Origin: Panopea generosa
Taxonomy: Eukaryota; Mollusca; Bivalvia; Adapedonta; Hiatellidae
NCBI GenBank assembly: GCA_029582155.1
Contig: CM055897.1
Span: 5,315,001-5,379,000, forward strand
Direction: 5' to 3'
DNA length: 64,000 nucleotides
Shown: piece after piece, positions 37,140 through 49,456 of the stretch
How positions within the stretch are numbered: the first letter of the stretch is position 1
Layout: every line of letters begins with the position of its first letter
Position numbers and translations under genes: made by a program
Notes under the pieces: generated by a model
Database searches by the model: none
What the model was told of the DNA's origin: nothing
What the model saw: the letters and a program-made list of their open reading frames with translations, nothing else

Positions 37140-38750
37140 TATTATAAAGCATATATAAGACATGTTTAAAAACTTACGAGCATATTGCACTACATTCTGA
37201 CATGGTGAAAATGTGTAGAAATGCTGTTGTGGATGATCAAAAGTTTGAGGAAAACTTCTGACATCTACTTTATCCATCAAAATCTAATTAACTGGCATTT
37301 GTCAATGAATAGAACATGAGACTTAAAAAGTAAACATTTTTGTTTATAATTCATTCAGACCTTTCATTCATTTAAAAATCTTCTTATCAAGAACTAACCA
37401 GTCAAATTTGCTCAAAGAAGTTAGAACTGACCAGTCAAATTTGTTCATATTTAGTATAGATGATCTTTATTAGTCACATTTGTTCAAATAAAGGGGCTAT
37501 GGTTCATTGGGTTCGAGTAAGGGGACTTTATCTTTAGTGTTTAACCTCATTTGACAACCAATGGAATCACTTCAGTTTTCAAAATTGTGTCAAAAAGCCT
37601 ACAAAATAATTTAATTATTAATTTTTTTTTAATTATTAAGAAGTTTGTCATCATTGCGCACGTGTGAATGACATTGCAGACTCCGCCCTTGATTCAATTT
37701 TAAATGAGTCTACAAAGCTGCATAAACTATGTATAAAAATGGCCTTAGCAAACATCAACTTTCAAACGTCAATTATCGTAGCTGCACCCAGAGTCGGTCA
37801 AATGACATTAAATTGTAAAAAATTACCCTTTGTGTTTCTTAGTTGTTAAATTTTTACTTAATAAACACTAACTAATACATAGGAATTCTATGAGAAAATA
37901 GGCAATTCTCGGGAAGGCATTTATTAATTGCAGTGCCTCTCTGTCCATGTGTCTGTCTGAGATTTCATGTTTGATCTGTAACTTTGCAATACATGGATGA
38001 TGTGTCATGCGTAAAACCCAGACCCTGTACTCCAAAGGTTGTTACTTTCACATTTTGAGTCTATTTAACAACAGTTTGAGTCTATTTGAGATTTTGTGTC
38101 TGGTCTGTAACTTTTTCATACACAGATGGGTTTCCAGGAAAAAGGTTAGAATCTTCTGCTCAAGAATCAATACACTCTGTAGATAATTGCATAATAATTG
38201 AACTGGTCTAGTAATATACTGGTTGGTGCTAATTAATCCCCATGTGTGTGCACACCAATTAAGATATTAAAGATACTTGTCTGACATTCCGTTTTCTGAA
38301 AATGGCACTTATCTCAGACTAAACAATAATGGTCATTTGTCTGATGCGATTTTTTGCTTGTCTGAGATGTCGGACTCTGAAATTTGTACAGCCATTGTTG
38401 GTAACACATTAAATACTTTGCCCAATTTCAACTCCGGTGACATATAGTATTTTGACCCCTGTTGTTATGTGACCCTCAATATAGGAAGCACTGGGAAACA
38501 AATAGTGAGCATAATTATGAACGTATATGGGTCTTTATTAAAATTGTGAATTGCATGTCCCTAGATATCAGGGTTTGGACCATGGGGTGGGGCCTACATA
38601 ACTAAATCTGCATAAGAAAAATTGACAAAAAAGTTATTTCTTATGACTGAATAGACTTATGTGAATGTTTTTTTTTAGATAATATTGTTTTTTTGTTTTT
38701 TTTTAATTCTGTTCAATTAAATATTCTGCCCAATTTCATCTTTAGTATTG
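37140..38750. other. Intergenic DNA, no gene seen
   Basis: Contains weak repeats of attgtctgagat type (37950-38370) and T-rich runs. The 61-codon frame at 37664-37849 matches nothing known and is not credited. Confidence 0.45.
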
Positions 38751-38756
38751 GCCAGA

Positions 38757-41700
38757 GACCTCCCCTCACCCTCCACCCCACATACATGTATCTACTGAGA
38801 CCTCCCCTCACCCTCCACCTCACATGTATCTACTGAGACCTCCCCTCACCCACCACCCCACAAACATGTATCTACTGAGATTTCCCCTCACCCTCCACCC
38901 CACAAATATGTATCTACTGAGACCTCCCCTCACCCTCCACCACACATACATGTATATACTGAGACCTCCCCTCACCCTTCACTCCACATACACCTTTAAT
39001 GCCACAAACATGTATCTACTGAGACCTTCCCTCACCCTCCACCCCACATATATGTATCTACTGAGACCTCCCCTCACCCTCCACCTCACAAACATTTATC
39101 TACTGAGACCTCCCCTCACCCTCCACCTCACATACATGTATCTTCTGAGACCTCCCCTCACCCTCAACTCACATACATGTGTCTACTGAGACCTCCCCTC
39201 ACCCTCCACCTCACATACATGTGTCTACTGAGACCTCCCCTCACCCTCCACCTCACATACATGTATCTACTGAGACCTCCCCTCACCCTCCACCTCACAT
39301 ACATGTGTCTACTGAGACCTCCCCTCACCCTCCACCTCACATACATGTGTCTACTGAGACCTCCCCTCACCCTCCACCTCACATACATGTGTCTACTGAG
39401 ACCTCCCCTCACCCTCCACCTCACATACATGTATCTTCTGAGACCTCCCCTAACCCTCCACCTCACATACATGTGTCTACTGAGACCTCCCCTCACCCTC
39501 CACTCCACATACATGTGTCTACAGAGACCTCCCCTCACCCTCTACCCACATACACCCTTAACCCCAAAAACATGTATCTACTGAGACCTCCCCTCACCCT
39601 CCACCCCACAAACATGTATCTACTGAGACCTCCCCTCACCATCCATCCCACATACATGTATCTACTGAGACCTCCCCTCACCCTCCATCCCACAAACATG
39701 TATCTACTGAGACCTCCCCTCACCCTCCACCCAACATACATGTATCTACTGAGACCTCCCCTCACCCTCCACCCCACAAACATGTATCTACTGAGACCTC
39801 CCCTCACCCTCCACCCCACAAACATGTATCTACTGAGACCTCCCCTCACCCTCCCCCCCACATACATGTATCTACTGAGACCTCCCCTCACCCTCCAACC
39901 CACATACATGTATCTACTGAGACCTCCCCTCACCCTCCACCCCACAAACACATCTACTGAGACCTCCCCTCACCCTCCACCCAAATACATGTATCTACTG
40001 AGACCTCCCCTCACCCTCCACCTCACATACATGTATCTACTGAGATTTCCCCTCACCCTCCACCCCACATACATATGTCTACAGAGACCTCCCCTCACCC
40101 TCTACCCACATACACCCTTAACCCCACAAACATGTATCTACTGAGACCTCCCCTCACCCTCCACCCCACAAACATGTATTTACTGAGACTTCCCCTCACC
40201 CTCCACCCCATAAACATGTATCTACTGAGACTTCCCCTCACCCTCCACCCCACAAACATGTATCTACTGAGACTTCCCCTCACCCTCCACCCCACAAACA
40301 TGTATCTACTGACACTTCCCCTCACCCTCCACCTCACATACATGTATCTACTGAGACATCCCCTCACCCTCCACCCCACATACATGTATCTACTGAGACC
40401 TCCCCTCACCCTCCACCTCACATGTATCTACTGAGACCTCCCCTCACCCACCACCTCACAAACATGTATCTACTGAGATTTCCCCTCACCCTCCACCCCA
40501 CAAATATGTATCTACTGAGACCTCCCCTCACCCTCCACCACACATACATGTATATACTGAGACCTCCCCTCACCCTTCACTCCACATACACCTTTAATGC
40601 CACAAACATGTATCTACTGAGACCTTCCCTCACCCTCCACCCCACATATATGTATCTACTGAGACCTCCCCTCACCCTCCACCTCACAAACATTTATCTA
40701 CTGAGACCTCCCCTCACCCTCCACCTCACATACATGTATCTACTGAGACCTCCCCTCACCCTCAACCTCACATACATGTGTCTACTGAGACCTCCCCTCA
40801 CCCTCCACCTCACATACATGTGTCTACTGAGACCTCCCCTCACCCTCCACCTCACATACATGTATCTACTGAGACCTCCCCTCACCCTCCACCTCACATA
40901 CATGTGTCTACTGAGACCTCCCCTCACCCTCCACCCCACATACACCCTTAATGCCACAAACATTTATCTACTGAGACCTCCCCTTACCCTCCACCTTATA
41001 TACATGTATCTACTGAGACCTCCCCTCACCCTCCACCCCACATACATGTATCTACTGAGACCTACCATCACCCTCCACCCCATAAACATGTTTCTACTGA
41101 AACCTCCCCTCACCCTCCACCCCACATACATGTATCTACTGAGACTTCCCCTCACCCTCCACCCCACATACATGTATCTACTGAAACCTCCCCTCACCCT
41201 CCACCCACATACATGTATCTACTGAGACTTCCCCTCACCGTCCACCCCACATACATGTATCTACTGAGACCTCCCCTCACCTTCCACCCCACAAACATGT
41301 ATCTACTGAGACCTCCCCTAACCCTCCACTGCACATAAATGTATCTACTGAGACCTCCCCTCACCCTCCACCCCACAAACATGTATTTACTGAGACCTCC
41401 CCTCACCCTCCACCTCACATACATGTATCTACTGAGACCTCCCCTCACCCTCCACCCCACATACATGTATCTACTGAGACCTCCCCTCACCTTCCACCCC
41501 ACAAACATATATCTACTGAGACCTCCCCTAACCCTCCACTGCACATAAATGTATCTACTGAGACCTCCCCTCACCCTCCACCCCACAAACATGTATTTAC
41601 TGAGACCTCCCCTCACCCTCCACCTCACATACATGTATCTACTGAGACCTCCCCTCACCCTCACCCTCCACCCACATACATGTATCTACTGAGACTTCCC

Positions 41701-42075
41701 CTCACCGTCCACCCCACATACATGTATCTACTGAGACCTCCCCTCACCTTCCACCCCACAAACATGTATCTACTGAGACCTCCCCTAACCCTCCACTGCA
41801 CATAAATGTATCTACTGAGACCTCCCCTCACCCTTCACCCCACAAACATGTATTTACTGAGACCTCCCCTCACCCTCCACCTCACATACATGTATCTACT
41901 GAGACCTCCCCTCACCCTCCACCCCACATACATGTATCTACTGAGACCTCCCCTCACCCTCCACCTTATATACATGTATCTACTGAGACCTCCCCTCACC
42001 CTCCACCCCACATACATGTATCTACTGAGACCTACCATCACCCTCCACCCCATAAACATGTATCTACTGAAACCT
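38757..42075. repeat. 42-bp minisatellite with higher-order duplications
   Basis: About 78 copies of a 42-bp unit: acatgtatctactgagacct, cccctcaccctccacccc, acat. Copies alternate ccacccca/ccacctca and catacatgt/caaacatgt. A block with unusual variants (ccaccacacat, tatatactgag, cctttaatgccac) at 38815-39170 recurs almost unchanged at 40425-40790. Another at 41215-41510 recurs at 41690-41800. One strand is strongly pyrimidine-rich. 42 is divisible by three, so 14-residue repeat ORFs (MYLLRPPLTLHPT on plus) open on both strands; they are not credited as genes. Confidence 0.96.
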
Positions 42076-42079
42076 CATG

Positions 42080-42855
42080 TAACATGCATATCAACCTATC
42101 TGTTCACTTACAACTGTATGATCCCTTCTTCCCACATCTTCAAAATTTAGTAAAAGACATTTTATGCAGATGAAAGTTATCAGTGATATTAATGTTGCAA
42201 CTGGACGAGAAATTTATTGAACAAAAAATTGTAGACTTTGTCATTTGTCATTTGGGAGACTTATTAAAGGTGTTTACTAAAGACCGGTAAGCAACTTTTT
42301 GTGGCTAACACACTATCAGAAAACATGAAATAACATTGACCAACTCATTAAATATTAAACAGTATTGAAGACAGCTCTTTTATATACCACAATTATAACC
42401 ATCTCGATTGGACGTGACCAACACCTGAAAAAGTAAATTATATGATAAATATGTTGGAACTATTCCCCACTTGCAGTAAAGTCTTGGTTGTCCCTTGAAA
42501 TATTTACTGCGTTCCATCAATATAATCCATATTATAATTTTAATACATGTGTATCTATTCCCTTGAGGTAGTTGTATTGATTATTTCTTAATATTTATAA
42601 AACTTGTGTCTGTATGGAATGTTACTGTGTGTTAGTAAAAGCATCAGAGTCACCGCTCCCAGGTGTATCGATACACTGATGATAAACAGCAGAATTTCAC
42701 ACCAATAATAGTTCATGTTAGACTATACTTAAAATGTTTATATAAATGTTCACTTGTTATGTTTCTATATGTACAATACTAGAATTGACCATTCAGAGTT
42801 TCTACTGAAAGGGGGCGTTACATGTTTTTCATGAAATGGTTAATATGTTTTTGTA
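42080..42855. other. AT-rich DNA upstream of ACTMAP, no exon identified
   Basis: A 5' non-coding exon or promoter for ACTMAP could lie here or left of the minisatellite, but no convincing TATA, initiator or donor site can be singled out. Confidence 0.4.
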
Positions 42856-42859
42856 CACA

Positions 42860-43735
42860 CCATTTGGACAGCAGTTGTTATCGAGAGTTATCAGATGTTG
42901 TAAAGTGTTATTAATCATGTGGTATCCAGTGTGTTATCTGGTGTTTTAAGATGTTGTCTGGTGTTTTGATGTATTGTCAGTTGTTTTAAGGTATATTCAG
43001 GAATTATCAGGTGTTTCGAGATATTACTAGAAGTTATTAGGTATTTTAGGATATTGAGTGTTTTAAGGTTTTATCAGGTGTTTGGAATTTTACAAGAAGT
43101 TATAAGACCGTCTTTATCAAAATGTTTGTTTGCTGTGCTCCAACCCAAGATTTATCATGTTGGTATAAGGTAGGTACATAATTCAATAAAAAAGCCTGCA
43201 TAGTTGCAATTTTGAGTGAGTAGGAAGGAGCACAGCAAACATTTTTTTAAGAACAAACGTTGGTGTTTTAAGGTGTTATCAAATGTTTTGAGACTTTACT
43301 GGCAGTTATTCTAGTGTTTTAAGATATAACCAGTTGTTTTAACATTTTATCAAGTGTTTTATGGTGTTACCAGGAGTTATCTGGAGTTTTAAGGTGTTAT
43401 CAGGTGTTTTAAGGAGGTATCTTGAGTTTTATGGTGTTATAAGGTGTAATCTGGAGTTTTGAGATGTGATCATGTGATTTTAGGTGTTATCAGGTGTTAT
43501 TTGAAGTTTTGAGCTGGTTTTAGGTGATTTAAGGAGTTATCGTGAGTTTTAAGATGTTATCAGGTATAATCTGAAGTTTTGAGGTGTTATCAGGACTGGT
43601 GTTTTCTGAATTTTGAGGTGGTATCAGGTGATTTAAGGAGTTATCTGGAGTTTTGAGGTGTTATCAGGTGTAATCTGAAGTTTTGAGTTGTTATCAGGTT
43701 TAATCTGAAGTTTTGAGGTGTTATCACGTGTTATA
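42860..43735. repeat. Decayed 'ggtgttatcaggtgtttt' minisatellite
   Basis: Dozens of degenerate ~20-bp units (ttatcaggtgttttaaggtg, tctggagttttgaggtg) end about 20 bases before the splice acceptor of the first ACTMAP coding exon. The array is interrupted by a family A inverted-repeat element (43109-43257). Confidence 0.75.
43109..43257. repeat. Inverted-repeat element, family A copy 2
   Basis: Left aaaatgtttgtttgctgtgc, right gcacagcaaacatttttttaagaac: long inverted ends around ~100 bp. Inserted inside the decayed minisatellite. See also 417-647 and 48448-48675. Confidence 0.65.
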
Positions 43736-43756
43736 CTTTGTATCTCCCTGTTTCAG

Positions 43757-46700
43757 GTTGTGTGAGCTGCAAAGATGTCATTGTCAGATGATGAATCTGT
43801 CTTCTCCCCACCTCCATTCACCCCACCCCCAATGGCACCACTGCCACCGCCCCCACCATTCTCACGGACTGCCATGGGTTCAAATACAAATGGCATACAG
43901 AGGGAGATGTCCATCTCCAACTACAACAGTGACCCGGAAGGGGACGGCCAGAGAGCCTATATGTATGCGGGCGGAGTTATTCCGTAAGTCAAATAAAGTC
44001 TGTATGTGTGCTCTTGTGAAAATCATATGTTCAAACTCATCACATAATTTGTCACTGAAAGTTGCGTCGTTTTAACTTTATAGTTCAGAAAGCATTCAAA
44101 ATGCCTCACATTTAGGGAAATCTACTGTAGACTGCCATTGGCTATTGTCTGGCCTGACTGACTTTGTTTATAGCAAATATTGAATGATGATGAATAGTGA
44201 ATTCAAAAGTGTTTTGCTTTGAACAAATGGAATAATGCGGTATTACTGTTAGATTTCTGTGAAATTTTCACATGATATTGACATTTAATTGATATTTTAT
44301 ACTATAATTTCTATATAGCAATTGCTTTGTTTAAAAGATATTTACAGCAGTTTATTCAAATGCTGTGTTATTAATTTAGTCTTTCGGTGTAGACACAGGC
44401 TGATGTGATTGCTTTATTGCTCCTCATTTGTCTGGACATCAACATCTTCTTTAAACATCTTCTCTGATACCACTGTCTCTATTTTAATAAAACTTGGCTG
44501 CAAAGTACCTTAGATGTTACCATTTCAGAATTATATTGTTTTTTTTATATTGGTCAGCCAAGATGGCCATCTAGATCTTATCCAATTTTTTTTTTTTTAA
44601 ATTTTAAAACAATATCTCCAAAACCACTTAACCCATCATTGAGTTTTTGGTAAATTGTTATTATGGTGACCCTTTACCAAACTTGTGCTTTTTATGTCCA
44701 AACTTAAAAGAAGATGGCCAACTGGGCTCCACATACTTCATATATATTCTTATATTGGGAAAACTTAAAATAATTTCTGAGCCCAATGACTCAGTTTTGA
44801 TAAAACTTATCCGCAATGTATTCTGGGTGCACTGTCAGCATTTTAAAAGACAAATGGTCACTCCAGATGATCCAGTGCCCACCTTGTTTTAGGTTTTGAA
44901 ACTTTAAAATTACATTATTGAAACTATTGAACCATATGCTTAAAATTAATTCCCTGAAGACTACCTTCTATTTTTTTTGTATCTGGGTGTGAAACTTGAT
45001 GGCCACCTTGGTTACGTAATTTTAACAAAGACTGATTTGGGGAAAACTTAAAAATCTTCTTCTCTTAGACTATAAGTGCTTGGGGGTTGATATTTTGCAA
45101 GTAGTATTTAAACTTATAGTCTCATTTTGAATGACTTGTTGGAATAATTCATACAAGATGGTGATCAGGGCTCTGCCAAATTTAAGAATTTTAATCAATA
45201 GGCAACTACTTTTTTCAACTATTGCAAAACTGTTCCTAAAATTATGTTTTTAGTGTGGGAGGTTTAAACAAAATGGTTGCCCTGGCTCAACTAGCCAAGA
45301 TAAATCAGGTGATTGCTTTAGGTCCATTTAAGCGTCATATTTATAATAACAACTATCAAACAAAACAATGGATACCATACTCTGCTATTTATGTTTCAGG
45401 GACAACCTAGAAAACTACACATGCCTTTCATATCAGAGAAGGGTGGAACCTATCATCCAGTCAGGACCGCAGTAAGTGCATGTTTTTTGTTTTAGGACAA
45501 TCAGTCTGTTATAAACATATCATGTACATGTTCCTCACTCTATTTTGTACTCATGTTTAGTCTGTCAATACTAGTTTAACTACACATATTAAACACTTTT
45601 ACAAACCAGATCATCGTGGACTTGGAAACCTGCCTTGTTGAGCCTTTTGAAGAGGTGAGAGCATCAAGGAAATTTTAATAAATTTTCTCTCTGCAATGTT
45701 TGTCAGAATTATGTGTCTACGATGCAGAGATGAAATTAAAATACCTTAGTATGTTATACTATGTAGACACTTAATTTATTTAAATTTTGCAAAGGGGAAA
45801 TACCTCTGTTTCAAATTGATATGATAAAAACAATTCCAGAAAATATCAGTTGTATGTTCAAAGGATTTTTACTCATTTTTAAAACTAGCATGAGACCACT
45901 AGTTGCATAAAAAATCATTTTTAAAACTAGCATGAGACCACTAGTTGCATAAAAAATCATCTTTAAAACAAACATGAACCCCTAGTTGCATAAAAAATGA
46001 TGGTTGTGTGTCCCTTTGATGAAGGATTAACAGTTTCAAGGCACATGCACCATTTTAGATAAATTGTAATTAGGTGTACCACCAAGTTTCTAATTGAAGT
46101 TTAGTTTGTGATCAGTATAAATCAAAACAATGCATCATATGTTTATATTGTTTGAGTACCTACATATTATTGATTACCCCATGTCCCAGGTGTGGATTGG
46201 TGGCTCTGGCTATGGCTGACTCAATACTACAGAAGGATGTGACGGTGGAGAAGCTGTCCGAAGACAGTCAAAGACGTGGCTTCTCCAAACAGGGAGAAAT
46301 ATTTTCATGTAAGTCTTGCATAAAACAGATATTTTATTATTTCTTATACAATATACTAGTACAAGCTCAAATAAGGCAAGATGCCTACAAATAAAATATA
46401 CAGTACATGTATTATGTATTCTACTAAGGATTAAAAGCACAATTTTGAATTTTCATCTACTGATGAAAAACATTAGGTTACTTTAATGTTCATGAAGTAC
46501 AACATTAAACTAGACTAATATTTTTCATCACAAGATGAAAACTCAAAAATTGTGTTTTTAATTCTTATATTTACGTTATATTTTCTAATTGTTTTAAAAC
46601 TATTATGTTATTTTGCCATTTTGAAACTTAAAAAGAAGATTATACGCATTAAAATGCAAAGCCATAGTGATCATTGAAACGGCTATATTGTCAATCACAC

Positions 46701-49456
46701 TAAGTGAGTGCATGCATTTTAAGTGATCACCTGGTGTCCGTTGTCTGTCATCCGTCATTAACTTTTAGCTTCTAACAACTTCTCCACTGAAACCACTGGG
46801 CCAATTTTGATATAACTTCACAGAAATGTTCTTTGGGTGACCCTCTATCAAGTTTGTTCAAGCCCTCTTGATTCTTCAAAAAACATGGCCGCCAGAGGGC
46901 TGGGCAAGTTTAATTAGTAAAAACTTAAAAAAGCTTCTTGTCAGAAACTACTGGCTTGATTTTAAAATAATTTTACAGAAATGTTCCTTGGAGGACCCTT
47001 CACCAAGTGTGTTCAAACTGTAGTGATTCATAAAAAAACATGGTGGCCAGGGGGTGGGGTTAGTTTACTATATAAGCTATAGTAAAAACTTAAAAAATCT
47101 TCTTGTCAGAAACCACCAGATCGATTTTAAAACAATTTCGCAGAAATTTTTCTTGGGTGACCCTTTACCAAGTTTGTTCAAGCCGTTGTGATTTGTTAAA
47201 AAACATGACAGCCACAGTGAGGTTCTAGTTTACTATATAGGCAGCTATAGTAAAAACTTCAAAAGCCTTCTTGTCAGAATCTACTGACCTCATTTCAATG
47301 TAATTTCACTGACATTTACCATGGGTGAACCTCTACCAAGTTTGTTCCAGCCATTGCGATTTATTGAAAAACATAGTCGCCAGGAGGGGAGGCTGGTTTT
47401 CTTTATATGGTTATATATTGAAAACTTTCTTTCGATATCTGATATCCAGATATCTGCACAAGGATACTATTGTTATCGCACAACTCTTCTACGCATCTGT
47501 TACATCTTCAAAACAAATAAAAATTTTAACTACTCGCCCATCTCAGTTTCTGGAATTTTGAGTGTACTTGTATTATATAATCTACTTAAGTTGGGTGACT
47601 CAGGGTCACCCAGGTGAGGGATATAGGGCCATCTTGACCCTCTTGTTATGGCAACTTATGGCAAACAAAACCTGAAACTCATGGCAACATGATGTCGCAC
47701 AGCAAAACAAGACCATGCAACTAATAAAATGCAAACTGGTCCTTTTTAGCTCTGTGTGGCTGCAAATGTTTATCATTGCGAAATTAAACGCAGTTCATCT
47801 ATACATTCCATTTAGACAAATTGCAGTAGAAAGCAAATATTATAAAGGGATGTAAAGACAGAAATACCCTGAAATGCTTCTCGGCAACATCAAACTAGTC
47901 CTAATGTTGGAGTATGCATGAGGAAAGTATTGTCTTACTGAAGTTTTGAACAGGCCGGAGACAAGTGTTGCTTAATAGAGATAACCACTAACACAGTTTT
48001 GACTGAAAATTAATTTATATTTGCTTAAAATAGCATTAAGCCATACATAAATAGTACTTGAGCTGAATTTGAGGAAATCAACAGTTTCTTTTCTTAATTT
48101 TCAGCACATAATTTAGAATCCCTATCTGCTCAGGCATATGGGTGCAAAACAAGTGTTCTCAACATTCTGGACGTTGGTGGCAAGTGGGAATTCCTGAACT
48201 GTCTGGCTCGTGGAGATTTACTTCTTGTTCCATATGACCCAGATAAAAATTATGTCCCAGTTTTGAAAAAGGGGCACAAAGCCCACTGGGCTCTAGTCAC
48301 AGGTTTGCTTGAAATTTTATTTTAATTTATCAAAATAATTTAATATTTCTTCATTAAGTATTTCGTAAATGTAGGAAATTTGAATAATACCACACTTAAT
48401 TTACTTACATTCAATTGAGAAATACTGTTGTATACCATCAATGTCAGTCTGTTGTAAGGCTATTTTTATTTGCTGTGCTTGTACACGATATTATTATATG
48501 TGGGTAGGTAGGTAGCTTTTTTTGCCAGATTTTGATTTTGCAGTCATTTTAAACAAACATGGACAGAAATTGTGGAGGAAATAATTCAACACACTGAAAG
48601 ACAATAAGAAAGTTTGGGTAGCTGCAATTTTGAGCGAGAAGTTAGCAATATGGCAAACATTTTTGTAAGAACAGCCTAATCCATTCTAATTTCCAACTAA
48701 ATAGCATTTTTTAAAATCAGTTTCAGTCAATTGTTTTTTAAATCATTGAGCGTCTCTATTTAATAGCTTTTATTCACTTTGACAATGTTATTAGTATCGT
48801 GTGACAATGTTCAACACATCTAAATAAGTATTTTTCAGAATTTTTCAGATTATTATGTCTTTTTTTCAGGTTTCTTTGCAGCTATAAATGATGAAAATGT
48901 GTTGAGTAAATTGCAACGATCAAATATCAGAAATGATGATAATATGTCAAATTTGTATCATTGTGATGTTGCGCCACTTCCCCCTAACACTCCCAAACTT
49001 CTTCCTGCCGAACCCAACGCCACTCCGAGAGCACTGTCGGCTAACATCCCAATACGGCCCGGGGCTGCTGTACCGACTCGAGCCATATCTGCTCGAACAC
49101 TTCCACCTGATCCATCAGGGAACGTTCCTCATAAACATTCTCAAGAAAGCACAAGACTGTCTCATAATATAGGAAACCTACCTGAGAATACAAATTCAGG
49201 GACTCAGTCAGCTAGTGCACCATCAGGTTTTATGAGAAATCCATTGGAGTTAGCTTCTTATATATTAGTGTTTGCAAAACAAGGGAAAAGCAAGCACACG
49301 GGTATCTGGAATGCCAAGACTCTCGTGGAAAGCTGTTGTAATTTAATCGAGATTGACCCAGAGCGGTTACAGGATGGTGATAATTATTCATTTCCTGAGA
49401 AAGGAATTGAAGAAGAATTGTGTGGAAAAGTAGTTGTACTGCATGCAGATGTTTGA
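43757..49456 (+). CDS. ACTMAP: Actin maturation protease (C19orf54 homologue), complete coding region
   Basis: Cysteine protease that trims the acetylated N-terminal residue(s) of actin in the cytosol. Five coding exons: 43775-43983, 45400-45471, 46190-46308, 48105-48302 and 48870-49456. All introns are GT-AG with consistent phases, giving 394 residues (human protein ~350). The N-terminus is Pro-rich (SPPPFTPPPMAPLPPPPPF, ~11-29), as in vertebrate ACTMAP. The catalytic Cys is at about 95 in GPQCGLVALAMAD. The likely catalytic His is at about 194 in KKGHKAHWALVTG. The C-terminus has ILVFAKQGKSKHTGIWNAKT and ends LHADV. A Pro/Ser-rich, poorly conserved insert lies between them (~225-300). The ATG at 43775 follows an acceptor (gtttcag, 43756), so an upstream untranslated exon is likely. 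No damage is seen; presumed functional. Confidence 0.92.
43775..43983 (+). CDS. ACTMAP: ACTMAP coding exon 1
   Basis: 69 codons plus two bases, donor gtaagt at 43984. It encodes the acidic start MSLSDDESVF, the poly-Pro segment and QRAYMYAGGVI. The exon itself begins at 43757 after acceptor tttcag, leaving 18 bases of 5' UTR. Confidence 0.88.
44430..45320 (+). repeat. Diverged tandem repeat in ACTMAP intron 1
   Basis: Loose ~170-bp repeats of gatggccatct / aaacttaaaaa / gtgaccctttaccaaac type, related to the block in intron 3 at 46725-47640. No coding function; the 81-codon frame at 44647-44892 is incidental. Confidence 0.5.
45400..45471 (+). CDS. ACTMAP: ACTMAP coding exon 2
   Basis: 72 bases between acceptor gtttcag and donor gtaagt, in frame with both neighbours. 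It reads DNLENYTCLSYQRRVEPIIQ SGP, the segment preceding the active-site Cys. Too short for ORF calling. Confidence 0.88.
46190..46308 (+). CDS. ACTMAP: ACTMAP coding exon 3 (active-site Cys)
   Basis: 119 bases, acceptor gtcccag, donor gtaagt. It reads (Q)CGLVALAMADSILQKD...GFSKQGEIFS. The QCGLVAL block holds the nucleophilic Cys. Confidence 0.92.
46725..47640 (+). mobile_element. Interspersed repeat with ~165-bp monomers in ACTMAP intron 3
   Basis: Begins agtgatcacctggtgtccgt and ends gtcacccaggtgagggata...gaccctctt, weakly inverted at the tips. Inside are four monomers carrying ttcttgtcagaaaccac, ttcacagaaatgttc and gtgaccctctaccaagtttg (starts near 46780, 46930, 47095 and 47265). A typical bivalve-type repeat; no protein. 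Confidence 0.65.
47930..48005 (-). repeat. Fragment of the TACAGTCAAACCTG MITE
   Basis: gttgcttaatagagataacc ... cacagttttgactgaa matches one end of the MITEs at 2053-2235 and 56334-56490. Confidence 0.5.
48105..48302 (+). CDS. ACTMAP: ACTMAP coding exon 4 (active-site His)
   Basis: 198 bases, acceptor ttttcag, donor gtttgc. It reads HNLESLSAQAYGC..., RGDLLLVPYDPDKNY and KKGHKAHWALVT; the His before Trp is the expected catalytic His. Confidence 0.92.
48448..48675. repeat. Inverted-repeat element, family A copy 3
   Basis: Left ggctatttttatttgctgtgc, right ggcaaacatttttgtaagaacagcc with a shared internal gctgcaattttgagcgag. It lies in ACTMAP intron 4, about 195 bp before exon 5. Confidence 0.6.
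48870..49456 (+). CDS. ACTMAP: ACTMAP coding exon 5 (stop codon)
   Basis: 587 bases from acceptor tttttttcag to TGA at 49454-49456. It begins FFAAINDENVLSKLQ, passes through a low-conservation Pro-rich insert, and ends with the conserved FAKQGKSKHTGIWNAKTL ... CGKVVVLHADV. Confidence 0.92.

Noticed and set aside
39179..40144. 321-codon ORF and other 14-residue-repeat ORFs (38824-42150)
   Set aside because: Frames through the 42-bp minisatellite; several overlapping frames are open at once, as expected of a repeat.
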